From NCBI GenBank assembly GCA_031963445.1, contig JASSUH010000001.1, positions 1,674,001 through 1,738,000 of the forward strand: 64,000 bases of DNA. The letters run 5' to 3'. Of the stretch, positions 32,173 to 41,367 are shown piece after piece (the stretch's first letter is position 1; every line of letters begins with the position of its first letter). Below the pieces are notes generated by a model. The model searched no databases, was not told the DNA's origin, and saw only the letters and a program-made list of their open reading frames with translations. The position numbers and the translations under genes were made by a program. The stretch comes from JASSUD01 sp031963445. GTDB taxonomy: Bacteria; Pseudomonadota; Gammaproteobacteria; Burkholderiales; Burkholderiaceae.

Positions 32173-34197
32173 ATGACTGGAATATTTTCTTCAATAGGCC
32201 TGCCTAGCATAAGCACGCTACTAAATAGTAGCTCATTGACACCAAAAAGACATTCTCCTATGTCTTCTATATCCTCTATATCTTCGGCATCTTCCACGTC
32301 TTCCACATCTTCTTCTACGTCCTCTGCGCAAAATGATGTTGATTCGGAAATATCTACTGAAACTTTAAAATATGGAGAAGATTATATTTTCTCAAGACAA
32401 AGCAGTTGCATAGATGATAGTGAAGAGTTTTTCTGCGATGAAAATTATTATTCAGATTCAATGGATGAAAATGATCATCTAGCATTCACGCAAAGGGCTT
32501 TAAAAGGTGATGTTGCTGCGAAAGATATTAATAGCAATATACGCGGAATATATGAGGACTTACATGAGTTTTTAGAATATTTTCATGAGTCAATGGGTGA
32601 AATTAAGAGTTTCTTATGGTATTTAAAACAAGATAAACAAAATACAAAAAATATATTTAAATTCCCGCAAAATAAAGACCTAGAAGATTGCGTAAAAAAA
32701 ATTGGGCTAACTATCGAAGAAAAAATTAATAATAAAGAGCTGGATTTTGAAACATGTCATCCAAGATTTATAAGGGAAATAGAAGCTTTTGAAAAGAGGA
32801 ACGATATTTTTAGGGAGTATTTTTATTACGACTATTTTTTAAGTAGTAGTCGTGGTCAATCTGATTTAGATGTGTTTATATCGGTATCAAAAAATAATCT
32901 ACAAAACATAGAGTTATTTAAAGGGGTAATTAATAGGGTCATTAATCAGCATAAGGAAGAGTTTGAGGGTACGTTCCGGATGGAGCCAGTTTCCTCGACT
33001 ATTAACTTGATAGTAGAAGCAATTTTTGGTCTCTGCTTAATGATGGGTGGTTTTATTACACTTATGAACCCTATAGTTTCTTCGGTTATTAGCACCGCTT
33101 TACTCGTATCAGGAATATCGCTTTTTATTGCAAGAATACGGACTGGTATAAATGTATACCTTTTTAGAGAAGATGAAAAAAGAAAAAAATTAGCAGAAAA
33201 AAAATTTAAAAGAGTGCAGAAAAAAGCGAAAAATATTTTCAGAGATTTAAAAGCTTACAGTAAGAATGTGAAGGGTTTTGATGCGAGAAAGCAAATGTGC
33301 ATGTTTAACCTAATTACAAAACAGCAGCTTGACAATGGATATCAACAGAGTAGGCAGATAGATGCGCTGGATGCTCGTATACATCAAATTCTATCTGACA
33401 GAGAAAGAGCAAATGCGCAGTCATTATGGTTTTCAGGGCAGCATCAGGGCGTGCCTTCTTCTGCTTATAGTAGAGAGCAAGCAAGGCAATATATGTCGCC
33501 GCATGAGTATCTAGGGCAGCCGCTTAATCGGGCCATACCTGTGGGTCAGTATCAGGGCTGGCCTTCTGCTGCTTATAGTAGAGAGCAGGCAAGGCAATAT
33601 ATGTCGCCGCATGAGTATCCAGGGCAGCCACTGAATCGGGCCATACCTGTGGGTCAGTATCAGGGCGCGCCTTCTGCTGCTTATAGTAGAGAGCAGGTAA
33701 GGCAATATATGCCGCAGCATGAGTATCCAGGGCAGCCACTGAATCGGCCTGTGCCTGTAGAACAACCTCAAGGTATGCCTCCCGCTGTTCAGCCTAGGCA
33801 TCCAGCAAGGCCACTTAATGCGCAGCATTTAGCTCAATCAGGGAGAAATAATACGCAGCGCGTGGATCAAGCAGGGCTCTCTAATGAGCAGCGCGTGGGT
33901 CAAACAGGATCCTTTAACGGGCAGCATGTGAGTCAAATAGACTCGTTTAGCAGGCAACAGACGACTCAATCAGGAGAAAATAATACCCAGCAAGCGCATC
34001 AAGCGAAGCTAACTAGCTCGTCGCCCGCGACTGACGAAAATTTATCTAAGCCGCAGCTTATGGCTTCAGCGGAGCTACCTATCCAGCAGCCCAAGCCTCA
34101 ATTTAAGCCTCAATTTAGGGCGCTTAGCATGTCGCCTACACCTCCGCCTACGCCTCGAATAGGTGAGCTAGCTTCGTTCGCTCAAGCTTTGGCTTAA
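32173..34197 (+). CDS. Ser-rich membrane protein with 36-residue repeats, putative effector
   Basis: 674 residues with four zones. Residues 30-52 are nearly all Ser/Thr with Ile and Ala (MSSISSISSASSTSSTSS). An acidic helical region follows to about 270. Two adjacent hydrophobic helices lie near 278-320 (LIVEAIFGLCLMMGG, then a second), followed by a very Lys-rich coiled coil (KRKKLAEKKFKRVQKKAK). The C-terminal third is Gln/Pro/Ser-rich and holds three 36-residue repeats (AYSREQARQYMSPHEYPGQP core), then shorter GQH-type repeats and a Pro-rich tail. There is no signal peptide. Disordered ends around a membrane hairpin fit proteins injected into host membranes, but I recognise no family. Base use is AT-rich in the first half and GC-richer in the repeats. 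Confidence 0.75.
   Translation: MTGIFSSIGLPSISTLLNSSSLTPKRHSPMSSISSISSASSTSSTSSSTSSAQNDVDSEISTETLKYGEDYIFSRQSSCIDDSEEFFCDENYYSDSMDENDHLAFTQRALKGDVAAKDINSNIRGIYEDLHEFLEYFHESMGEIKSFLWYLKQDKQNTKNIFKFPQNKDLEDCVKKIGLTIEEKINNKELDFETCHPRFIREIEAFEKRNDIFREYFYYDYFLSSSRGQSDLDVFISVSKNNLQNIELFKGVINRVINQHKEEFEGTFRMEPVSSTINLIVEAIFGLCLMMGGFITLMNPIVSSVISTALLVSGISLFIARIRTGINVYLFREDEKRKKLAEKKFKRVQKKAKNIFRDLKAYSKNVKGFDARKQMCMFNLITKQQLDNGYQQSRQIDALDARIHQILSDRERANAQSLWFSGQHQGVPSSAYSREQARQYMSPHEYLGQPLNRAIPVGQYQGWPSAAYSREQARQYMSPHEYPGQPLNRAIPVGQYQGAPSAAYSREQVRQYMPQHEYPGQPLNRPVPVEQPQGMPPAVQPRHPARPLNAQHLAQSGRNNTQRVDQAGLSNEQRVGQTGSFNGQHVSQIDSFSRQQTTQSGENNTQQAHQAKLTSSSPATDENLSKPQLMASAELPIQQPKPQFKPQFRALSMSPTPPPTPRIGELASFAQALA
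33439..33762 (+). repeat. three tandem 108-bp coding repeats
   Basis: Exact period of 108 bases (36 codons) at 33439, 33547 and 33655. Units 1 and 2 are nearly identical, unit 3 more diverged. They encode AYSREQARQYMSPHEY-type repeats in the 674-residue protein. Confidence 0.9.
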
Positions 34198-34215
34198 GAT
34201 GATTTTCTGGAACCC

Positions 34216-34243
34216 GCTTGCGATCTTTTAAAAGCTCGCAAGC
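34216..34243. terminator. hairpin between converging genes
   Basis: Arms GCTTGCGA / TCGCAAGC enclose an inner palindrome CTTTTAAAAG. It lies between the stop of the 674-residue protein and the pirin gene and can serve both. Confidence 0.6.
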
Positions 34244-34256
34244 ATAGCTGATGCGC

Positions 34257-35114
34257 CTAAAGTCTAAAGCGCCCACTGTTGAAATCGTCGATTGCTTGGG
34301 CGATTTCATCTTGTGTGTTCATCACAAAAGGACCTTGGCCCACAATAGGCTCGTCGATGGGTTCGCCACTCAATAGCAGCAGAACCGCATCGTTGTTGGC
34401 TTCAAGCGTTAAGCCCTCGCCCTCTCGATCCAACAGCACCAGCTGCGCCTCACGGGCGATGGTTTGACCATTAACTTGCACCGTACCATGCAGCACCACA
34501 ACAGCTGTGTTCCAGCCCTCAGTGGTAGGTAGCTCGATGGTGGCGCTGGCGTTTAGGCGCACGTCCCATACATTCATAGGTGAGAAGGTACGGGCAGGCC
34601 CTGCGTGTCCGGCGTAGTCGCCCGCGATGATGCGCACTGACCCAGCGCCTTCAGGCAGAGCCACCGTGGGGATAGTGTCGTTTAAGATGGCCTGATACCC
34701 CGGTGCGGACATCTTGTCCTTTGCAGGTAAGTTGACCCAAAGTTGCACCATATCTAGCGTGCCACCCGAGTGGAGAAAAGCTTCCGAATGGAACTCTTCG
34801 TGCAAGATGCCGGAGGCGGCTGTCATCCATTGCACATCGCCAGGACCGATGATGCCACCTTGGCCGGTAGAATCGCGGTGTGCAACTTCACCCTTGTAAA
34901 CGATGGTCACAGTTTCAAAGCCGCGATGCGGATGCTGACCGACTCCTCGAGGATGACTAGTTGGTGAAAATTCAGCAGGTCCAGCACGATCCAATAGCAA
35001 AAAAGGACTAAGCGTTTTTCCGTGGCTACGATACGAGAATAGTGAGCGCACCGGAAAACCATCGCCAACCCAATGCTGGCGAGGAGCGCTATAGACACCG
35101 ACGACCTTTTTCAT
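34257..35114 (-). CDS. pirin-family protein
   Basis: 285 residues from the ATG at 35112-35114, with GGAGAAAG upstream; an in-frame TTG four codons earlier is less likely. The pirin signature is complete: GQHPHRGFETVTIVYKG near 59-75 with the first metal-binding His residues, then HRDSTGQGGIIGPGDVQWM and GILHEEFHSE with the late His and Glu ligands. Pirins are iron-dependent cupins; some break down flavonols such as quercetin, others bind transcription factors. The gene is convergent with the 674-residue protein. Its neighbours give no pathway, so substrate is open. Confidence 0.93.
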   Translation of the reverse strand: MKKVVGVYSAPRQHWVGDGFPVRSLFSYRSHGKTLSPFLLLDRAGPAEFSPTSHPRGVGQHPHRGFETVTIVYKGEVAHRDSTGQGGIIGPGDVQWMTAASGILHEEFHSEAFLHSGGTLDMVQLWVNLPAKDKMSAPGYQAILNDTIPTVALPEGAGSVRIIAGDYAGHAGPARTFSPMNVWDVRLNASATIELPTTEGWNTAVVVLHGTVQVNGQTIAREAQLVLLDREGEGLTLEANNDAVLLLLSGEPIDEPIVGQGPFVMNTQDEIAQAIDDFNSGRFRL

Positions 35115-35219
35115 GGCTTTCTCCAAGACTATCGCAAGAATTTGCGGTGCTGAAAAGTATAGCGTAGTTGCTTACCATCCCAGCGTTTCTGCAAACTTAA
35201 AAAAACTCTTACTTAGTGT

Positions 35220-35732
35220 CTAGTCGTAATTTCTTTTCCATCCTTCTTTCATTTTTTTATATAGATCATTATTTTCTGCTTCTTGCCATTTCTGATAAAA
35301 AATAGCAGCGCTCGCGGCTTTTATCGGGTCTTCTGGCGAGCGTGGTAATTCTTCTCCGGTTTGCGGATTGTATTTTCTTCCACCCAGATGATTCGCATAG
35401 CGACGAGCACGCGTATAACCCATTTGCAGAAATTTGCGTGCCATATCTGCTCCTACAAAATCTTCTTTCTCAAGATACGCCTGAAACATATCGAAAATTT
35501 TAGTGCTGCTTGTTTCAGCAGCTTCAACATCTTTAAAACGCCAATGAGGCAAAATTTCTGATTTATACGGCTCACATAAAAGAACGCCCTGCTCTCCTTT
35601 TCCTACCTTATATTTTTCAGGGTGCAGGCGATAATTCGTTTCAGCATTCCATGGGTAGTTATCCTTAATATTATTCCAACTTTCTCTTTTATGTTGCTTC
35701 GTGGAAGGTTTATAGGTCATTATAAAAACCAT
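35220..35732 (-). CDS. DUF4385-type protein
   Basis: 170 residues; the ATG at 35730-35732 is used, though MTYKP four codons later is an equal choice. The core KYKVGKGEQGVLLCEPYKSE and ILPHWRFKD, then DFVGADMARKFLQMG and YTRARRYANHLGGRKYNP, matches DUF4385 proteins found in phages and bacteria as far as I recall. Function of the family is unknown. The start lies 2 bases after the stop of the preceding AT-rich gene, so both are one operon. A 111-bp piece of this gene is duplicated at 30459-30569. Confidence 0.75.
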   Translation of the reverse strand: MVFIMTYKPSTKQHKRESWNNIKDNYPWNAETNYRLHPEKYKVGKGEQGVLLCEPYKSEILPHWRFKDVEAAETSSTKIFDMFQAYLEKEDFVGADMARKFLQMGYTRARRYANHLGGRKYNPQTGEELPRSPEDPIKAASAAIFYQKWQEAENNDLYKKMKEGWKRNYD

Positions 35733-35734
35733 TT

Positions 35735-36598
35735 TTAATCTAAGGAGTCCTTAAGTGCTTGACTTCTTTTTATAAGATCGTTCAGAGACATATTTAATTC
35801 TTTTTCCGCAATTGTCTCTGGCGTTTCCAGTGCTTCTGGAAGATTTGCCTGCGCTTGCGTAATTTTTACGTTATCTAATATTTTTTCATCGAGTAGCCCA
35901 TTATATAGAAATTCTAATATCTCTTTATGTTCTTCATTATCTGGAATAAGTACAGAAGAATCCCCTTTTTCTATGCACTTAAAAATAATTTCTTTTACGG
36001 AAATGATATAATTTATTTTATCTTTTGATTCTTCATCCGAAAAATCAAAATAAATTTCATATATTGAATATATTGAATATATTTTATTGATTAAATTTCT
36101 AACTTTTTCTTTTTTTGAATTTACTTCATTTACTGCAAATGCTCTCTCTATGCGACTATATATTTCATTTGTCATTTCTTCAATGTCAAATTGAGAGAAT
36201 ATATTCTCCATCTCTTTAAATTTCATTCCATCTTTTATGCAACCATCACCCTTTACTTTTGCTTTTATATTTTCAATTATTTCTTTTCTTATTTTTAATT
36301 TTATTTCCGATGGCTTTTTATATTTTATTTTATCTTTACTTTCAAGGAAGCCACGAACAATGTGTTGAGTAAACCGATAGTCTTCGGATAACAAATTAAA
36401 ATTTTTTTCCGTAAATAAATTTTCATTAGTAAAAATAATCTTTGCTTTATCTGTCTTAAATGCCTCTAAACCGGATATGGATGATGAGATAGATGATGAG
36501 CGCTTTTTCTTTGAGCGGGGTGAATTGGGCAAATCGGGAAATTCTTTTTCCTTTTTTTCGAAACCTAAAAAATAGCCAAGCTTCCGGAACGTATTCAT
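35735..36598 (-). CDS. unknown AT-rich, Lys-rich helical protein with a Ser-rich stretch
   Basis: Start ATG at 36596-36598, preceded by GAGGGG with good spacing; a longer frame starts 5 codons earlier. 287 residues. A basic N-terminus leads into a Lys/Ser stretch (SKKKRSSSISSSISG near 33-47), then a long charged helical region rich in Lys, Glu and Ile (KLKIRKEIIENIKAKVKG) and a Glu-rich tail. Extremely AT-rich codon use separates it from its neighbours. No membrane helix or known motif. Its stop lies 2 bases before the DUF4385 gene's start. Transfer or host-adapted effector are both possible. Confidence 0.7.
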   Translation of the reverse strand: MNTFRKLGYFLGFEKKEKEFPDLPNSPRSKKKRSSSISSSISGLEAFKTDKAKIIFTNENLFTEKNFNLLSEDYRFTQHIVRGFLESKDKIKYKKPSEIKLKIRKEIIENIKAKVKGDGCIKDGMKFKEMENIFSQFDIEEMTNEIYSRIERAFAVNEVNSKKEKVRNLINKIYSIYSIYEIYFDFSDEESKDKINYIISVKEIIFKCIEKGDSSVLIPDNEEHKEILEFLYNGLLDEKILDNVKITQAQANLPEALETPETIAEKELNMSLNDLIKRSQALKDSLD

Positions 36599-37116
36599 AG
36601 CAATACCCCTCAAAACTTAATTATCTAGCAGTAAATAAGAGACCACTATATGAACACGAAACTCCGTCAAACTTTGAGAAGATAAAGTAAAAAACAAATT
36701 TTTAACTCACCATCAGACACTCGAGTAAACTCTCAGTATCTTTTTAACGATACCCTCGCCCTTACTTACAGATAGACATAGTGCTACCAATTTAGATAGA
36801 TAACCCTAATGCACACGAGCAATTGATGAGGTATGATCTGTCCCTATCTATCAAAAACAACTAAATTTTCCTGTATTTTTTCAGGTGCTGTTATCAGTCA
36901 ATTCGATTCTAAATTCGGTCTCCTCATAGCATTTCACCTCTTTCAAGCTGGCTTCGCGCCAAGCTAAGAGTGGGCGCACACGACTAAATTTTGTCGAGCG
37001 CCATGCTGAAATTTTTTCTCCTTAGCAAAAATTTCAGGCAAACACTCTTGCCAAAGGTCCTCCCTTCTCAAAGCTATTAGTCAGTTTTAAACCGCTTTTA
37101 ATATCTTCTAATTGTT
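36599..37116. other. 518-bp intergenic region
   Basis: Divergent promoters for the hypothetical gene and the ABC exporter must lie here. I see no gene. Around 36970-37010 the sequence AGTGGGCGCACACGACTAAA is partly self-complementary with TTTGTCGAGCGCC and may fold. Confidence 0.4.
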
Positions 37117-38988
37117 ATGTCTTCCTTAAAGCGCTCGTCGCCCTCTCACTCTTTAACTTTATCGGCTTTTCTTTGGCCTTTTATCCGTACTTACCGCTGG
37201 GCATTTCTAGCAACATTGCTATTAGCCATCGCGGCGATGGTTGTTGAAACTTCTTTATGGCCTTCGCTATTGCGTATTTTTTTAGACACCATGCTGCGTG
37301 ATCAATCTGCCGTGTCTTCAGCCTTGTCACTCACCTCTTTTATGAAGACAGATGCATTTGTGGCCTTCCTTGGATTGATGGGAGCCTGGGTCTCAATGGA
37401 TATCACCTATCGTTTGTACGGTTTTTCCAACGCATGGCTTTTTCCTCGTTTTGAAGCAGCAGTACGAAAATCTATGTTGCAGCGTTTAATGGAGCATTCG
37501 CACGCTTTTTTTGCCAATCATCCCGCTGGTAGTATGGCTAATAAAGTCAATGACATTAGCCGCGGGCCGACGCGTATCTTTACTATCGTAATTGGTCAGC
37601 TAATTCCAGTACTGTTTTCCATCGTGGTTATTGCAGTCATTTTTGCTCAGCTAAATTACATTTTCTCAGCCATCTTTTTAGGCTGGGCCGCCCTGCATGT
37701 CGGCGTTGCTTTGTACTTTGCACCTCGTTGCAATAAACGTTCTGAAATTCATGCTGCGACTCGTAGCACAGTACAAGGACGTATCGTCGATATCTTCTCG
37801 AATATGACGGCTGTGCGGATTTTCTCTCGCCAGCCCTTTGAGTACAGCGAATTTTTGCCAGGCCAAGATCAAGAGCAGCAACAGCAGGCTGAATCTTTGT
37901 TTTATATCGAGAAAATGAAAATTGTGCTTGGGCTTGCTGCCGCCATTTGCATCGGCATAGGTGAAATAGGCTACGCGCTATTTGCCTGGAGCCGCGGCGT
38001 GATAACGCTTGGCGAAGCCATTTTAATTGTGAATGCCAGTTGGGGTATTACAGCCATGCTGTGGATGCTGAGTAATCAACTGCCTGAACTTTTTAAAGAG
38101 ATGGGGGTATGTAACCAAGCTTTATCACTACTGCAAATCACACCTGAAATTCAGGATGTAGCTGATGCCAAAAAGCTAGAGGTAAATCATGGGGAGATCG
38201 TTTTTGATAACGTAGTATTTGACTATAAGAGTGCGAAAAAAATCGTCTCTACCAAGGAAAATGCTTTCTCTAAACCAAACGCTAACGTTATCCACCATAG
38301 AAAAACGCTACCTCAAACCATCCATTTAAGGGCCAGTGAAAAAGTAGGATTAGTCGGCGAATCTGGCGGTGGAAAAACGACCTTTGTACAGCTGATCTTG
38401 CGCTATTACGATCTGCATGCGGGTCGCATTTTGATTGATGGACAAGATATCCGGCAGGTTACGCAAGCCTCCTTGCGTGAAAATATTAGCTTTATCCCGC
38501 AAGACCCCCTGCTCTTCCACAGAAGCGTTTTAGAAAATATTCGGTATGGTTCACCCGAAGCAACTGATGAAGCTGTATACGAAGCCGCTCATTTGGCAAG
38601 ATGCGACAATTTTATTCAACAACTTTCTGAGGGCTACGATACGCTAGTCGGAGAACGTGGTATTAAACTCTCAGGTGGCCAACGCCAGCGTATTGCGATT
38701 GCCCGGGCTTTCTTAAAAAATGCGCCGATTCTCATTTTGGATGAAGCCACCTCCGCGCTTGATTCCTTAACAGAAACGGAAATTCAAGAAAGCCTTTACA
38801 GCCTATCTAGGCAAAAACGTAACTGCACCACGCTAGTGATTGCTCACCGCTTATCTACGCTACTCGATATGGATCGTATTTTGGTATTTCATCAAGGCAG
38901 CATCGTCGAAGATGGGTCCCATCAAGATCTGCTAGCGATGGGGGGACGATATGCGAAACTATGGGAGATGCAGCGAGGTAATATATAG
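37117..38988 (+). CDS. ABC exporter, fused membrane and ATPase domains
   Basis: 623 residues. The N-terminal about 330 residues hold six membrane helices of a type I ABC exporter. The C-terminal ATPase has Walker A GESGGGKTT near 412, the signature LSGGQRQR near 517, Walker B ILILDEATSALDS near 539, and the switch His in VIAHRLSTL near 576. It works as a homodimer or with a partner, exporting a lipid, drug or peptide; the substrate cannot be read from sequence. There is an unusual insert of about 20 residues before Walker A (KENAFSKPNANVIHHRKT). A strong terminator follows, so it is a single-gene unit. Base use is like the core genome. Confidence 0.92.
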   Translation: MSSLKRSSPSHSLTLSAFLWPFIRTYRWAFLATLLLAIAAMVVETSLWPSLLRIFLDTMLRDQSAVSSALSLTSFMKTDAFVAFLGLMGAWVSMDITYRLYGFSNAWLFPRFEAAVRKSMLQRLMEHSHAFFANHPAGSMANKVNDISRGPTRIFTIVIGQLIPVLFSIVVIAVIFAQLNYIFSAIFLGWAALHVGVALYFAPRCNKRSEIHAATRSTVQGRIVDIFSNMTAVRIFSRQPFEYSEFLPGQDQEQQQQAESLFYIEKMKIVLGLAAAICIGIGEIGYALFAWSRGVITLGEAILIVNASWGITAMLWMLSNQLPELFKEMGVCNQALSLLQITPEIQDVADAKKLEVNHGEIVFDNVVFDYKSAKKIVSTKENAFSKPNANVIHHRKTLPQTIHLRASEKVGLVGESGGGKTTFVQLILRYYDLHAGRILIDGQDIRQVTQASLRENISFIPQDPLLFHRSVLENIRYGSPEATDEAVYEAAHLARCDNFIQQLSEGYDTLVGERGIKLSGGQRQRIAIARAFLKNAPILILDEATSALDSLTETEIQESLYSLSRQKRNCTTLVIAHRLSTLLDMDRILVFHQGSIVEDGSHQDLLAMGGRYAKLWEMQRGNI

Positions 38989-38997
38989 TTAGCTTAT

Positions 38998-39029
38998 TAG
39001 GGGAGTGCTAAACATTTAGCACTCCCCTA
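38998..39029 (+). terminator. strong intrinsic terminator of the ABC exporter gene
   Basis: A perfect stem (TAGGGGAGTGCTAAA / TTTAGCACTCCCCTA) with a minimal loop, followed after a few bases by CCTTTTTT. Confidence 0.85.
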
Positions 39030-39044
39030 GCCTTACCTTTTTTA

Positions 39045-39178
39045 AGGAAACGCTGAATAACGTAGACAATAAGCCAGGAGTGGCGGGATAACCCACTAAG
39101 GCCTCCCTCTTTTTCATTGGGTACTAATCTACTGGCAGCAAAGCCATTCTTTGCTGCCAATTCATTCAGCGCTTCCTA
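39045..39178. mobile_element. miniature inverted-repeat element, copy 1
   Basis: 134 bases bounded by inverted ends AGGAAACGCTGAATA and (reverse complement of the right end) AGGAAGCGCTGAATG. The centre (GGCGGGATAACCCACTAAGG) resembles the middle of the element at 46800-46916. No coding capacity. Confidence 0.65.
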
Positions 39179-39206
39179 AGTAACTTTATTCTTCAAGGAA
39201 ATTTCC

Positions 39207-39698
39207 ATGCCTTCATTTGATATTGTTTCTGAGCCTAATAAAGTTGAAGTAAAAAATGCAGTCGATCAAACGAGTAAAGAAATTGGCACTCGCTTTGATT
39301 TCAAAGGCTCAGATGCCCGTGTTGAGTACAACGAAAAAGAATCTACCCTCACTCTTTATGCTGACAACGATTTTCAGCTAGAGCAAGTCAAAGATGTACT
39401 AATTTTGAAACTGGCCAAACGCCAAGTCGATGTCCGCTTCCTAGATTATCAAAACATTGAAAAAATCGGTGGCGATAAACGTAAACAAATCGCTAAGCTA
39501 CAAGAAGGTCTATCGACTGAACTTAGCAAAAAAATTATCAAATACATCAAAGACAGCAAGATTAAAGTGCAAGCCAGCATTCAAGGTGAGTCTGTGCGTG
39601 TCACAGGGGCAAAACGAGATGATTTGCAAACAGCGATGGCTTTGCTGAAAAAAGATATTACCGATATGCCTCTTGAATTCAACAATTTTCGTAATTAA
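39207..39698 (+). CDS. yajQ: YajQ-family nucleotide-binding protein
   Basis: 163 residues with the complete YajQ pattern: MPSFDIVSEPNKVEVKNAVD, then FDFKGSDARVEYNEKE, YIKDSKIKVQASIQG, RVTGAKRDDLQ and the typical end PLEFNNFRN. Start chosen at the ATG with CAAGGAAATT upstream. YajQ has two ferredoxin-like RNA-binding-type domains and in several bacteria binds cyclic di-GMP and acts in gene control. It is highly conserved and stands alone here, between a miniature element and a REP-like element. No change of key residues is seen. Confidence 0.95.
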   Translation: MPSFDIVSEPNKVEVKNAVDQTSKEIGTRFDFKGSDARVEYNEKESTLTLYADNDFQLEQVKDVLILKLAKRQVDVRFLDYQNIEKIGGDKRKQIAKLQEGLSTELSKKIIKYIKDSKIKVQASIQGESVRVTGAKRDDLQTAMALLKKDITDMPLEFNNFRN

Positions 39699-39705
39699 CC
39701 AAACT

Positions 39706-39736
39706 GTAGGTTGGGGTGACGAAGGAACCCCAACAT
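39706..39736 (+). repeat. dispersed REP-like element, copy 5
   Basis: Identical core to copy 1 at 6909 and located 8 bases after the yajQ stop, so it probably ends up in the yajQ transcript. Confidence 0.85.
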
Positions 39737-40061
39737 GACGGCCTTAAGGGCGATTTCTGGAGATTGTGAACAGGCTCGTAAAAGCAGCAAATTAAAAATA
39801 AATATAAGCTGCAATGGTTGATACAAAAGGCTATAAGACTGAAGTCATGTGATGCTTAAATAACATGACTTCAGCGCCGTATACATGCGTAATTCAGATC
39901 CTCCTAACGACCAGCACCGCACTAGCGTAAATCCTTTTTATTATTCATCCGATAGCGCTATCTAATCATATTGATGAATAATATTTCTCAAATCTGCTTT
40001 ATTGACAAATCAATAACCTCGATACTGCAGTTCTTTTTTACAGCGTAATAAGGCATCACCG
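39737..40061. other. intergenic, no gene seen
   Basis: AT-rich sequence between yajQ and the transporter. No RNA gene or strong hairpin recognised. Confidence 0.4.
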
Positions 40062-41231
40062 ATGATCCCACTCCCTTTAAATCGCTTATCCCATCCGCGT
40101 GAAATGATCCGGCAATTTACCCCTAATTGGTTTACCGCCACGATGGGCACAGGTATTGTCGCGTTGGCGCTGGCCCGTTTTCCTTTTCCAATCAATGGGG
40201 TAAAAGCAATCGGCGAGGTGTTTTGGTTGGTCAATATAGGTTTATTTACATTGTGTAGCCTGTTGTATGCAGCTCGCTGGATATTTTTCTTTAACGGGGC
40301 TAAGCGCATTTTTCGGCATAGCGTAATGGGTATGTTTTTTGGCGCGATACCGATGGGGCTTGCGACCATCATCAACGGTTTCTTGGTATTTGGCACCGAA
40401 CGTTGGGGGTATAAGGCGGTCGAGATTGCCACCCTACTTTGGTGGCTAGATGCAGTACTGGCCCTGCTCTGTGCGTGGATTATTCCCTTTCTTATGTTTA
40501 CCCGCCAAGACCATTCATTGCAAAACATGACGGCTATTTGGTTGCTCCCAATCGTTGCTGCAGAAGTCTGCGCTGCATCAGGCGGTTTGCTGTTAGGCCA
40601 TCTACCAGCGACCCCAATGTCTACTGCTATTTTGTTTTTCAGCTATGTACTGTGGGGCACATCGGTTTTCCCAGCGCTGGGGATATTGGTTATTTTGTTT
40701 CTACGCATGGCGCTACATAAATTACCTGGCCGCGATACAGCCGTCTCAAGCTGGCTTGCACTTGGCCCAATTGCGACTGCCGCACTGGGTCTACTGCAAC
40801 TGGGCGAGCAGGCACCTCATATTCTCATCGCACCTGAATTTGCTGGCCTCGGACAACTTGCGCAAAGTACCAGTGTCATTGGCGCTTGTATCTTTTGGGG
40901 CTATGGTCTGTGGTGGTTAGTGATTGCCATCTTGAGCACCTTGCATTACATGCGGCAAGGCTTACCTTTTAATATGGGCTGGTGGGCGTTTACCTTCCCT
41001 ATCGGGGTTTATTCGTTGGCAACATTGACGTTGGCACGCATCACAGGGGTCGAGCTATTTGCGATATTGGGCGCTATTTTCGTCTGCATGTTGCTAGGCT
41101 TTTGGCTAATCGTGACAGGACGCACATTGGTAGGTATCTATCACGGTTCATTATTTTTCTCCCCCTGCCTTGACGAGGCCGGATCAAAATTACCTTGCAC
41201 ATCCAAATGCGTAGGCGCAAACAGAGACTAA
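40062..41231 (+). CDS. TDT-family (TehA/Mae1-like) transporter
   Basis: 389 residues with ten hydrophobic segments. The N-terminal block FTPNWFTATMGTGIVALAL is the hallmark of the tellurite-resistance/dicarboxylate transporter family, and the later SYVLWGTSVFPALGILVIL and GWWAFTFPIGVYSLATLTL are typical too. Members export C4-dicarboxylates, sulphite or act in tellurite tolerance; the substrate here is unknown. It lies where, in Burkholderia, one would expect the nuo operon to follow secG and tRNA-Leu, but on the opposite strand. A bidirectional terminator separates it from the tRNA. Composition is intermediate. Confidence 0.88.
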   Translation: MIPLPLNRLSHPREMIRQFTPNWFTATMGTGIVALALARFPFPINGVKAIGEVFWLVNIGLFTLCSLLYAARWIFFFNGAKRIFRHSVMGMFFGAIPMGLATIINGFLVFGTERWGYKAVEIATLLWWLDAVLALLCAWIIPFLMFTRQDHSLQNMTAIWLLPIVAAEVCAASGGLLLGHLPATPMSTAILFFSYVLWGTSVFPALGILVILFLRMALHKLPGRDTAVSSWLALGPIATAALGLLQLGEQAPHILIAPEFAGLGQLAQSTSVIGACIFWGYGLWWLVIAILSTLHYMRQGLPFNMGWWAFTFPIGVYSLATLTLARITGVELFAILGAIFVCMLLGFWLIVTGRTLVGIYHGSLFFSPCLDEAGSKLPCTSKCVGANRD

Positions 41232-41298
41232 AGGCTATTTCAGTGCTAACTGAATCCGATAAAGCAGCAGATAGAAATAACTCAGCCTAAAAAGCAAA

Positions 41299-41336
41299 AA
41301 CCCTTTCAGAGAAATATAACTTCCTCTGAAAGGGTT
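41299..41336. terminator. bidirectional terminator between the TDT gene and tRNA-Leu
   Basis: Perfect 13-bp arms (AACCCTTTCAGAG / CTCTGAAAGGGTT) with a 12-base loop. On the minus strand it is followed by GCTTTTTAGG. Confidence 0.8.
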
Positions 41337-41367
41337 CTTGATTAACTCAATCGAAATCTTCTTTAAG

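Noticed and set aside
33439..33762. Tandem 108-bp repeats as a CRISPR array
   Set aside because: No short repeat with unique spacers; the units are in-frame protein repeats.
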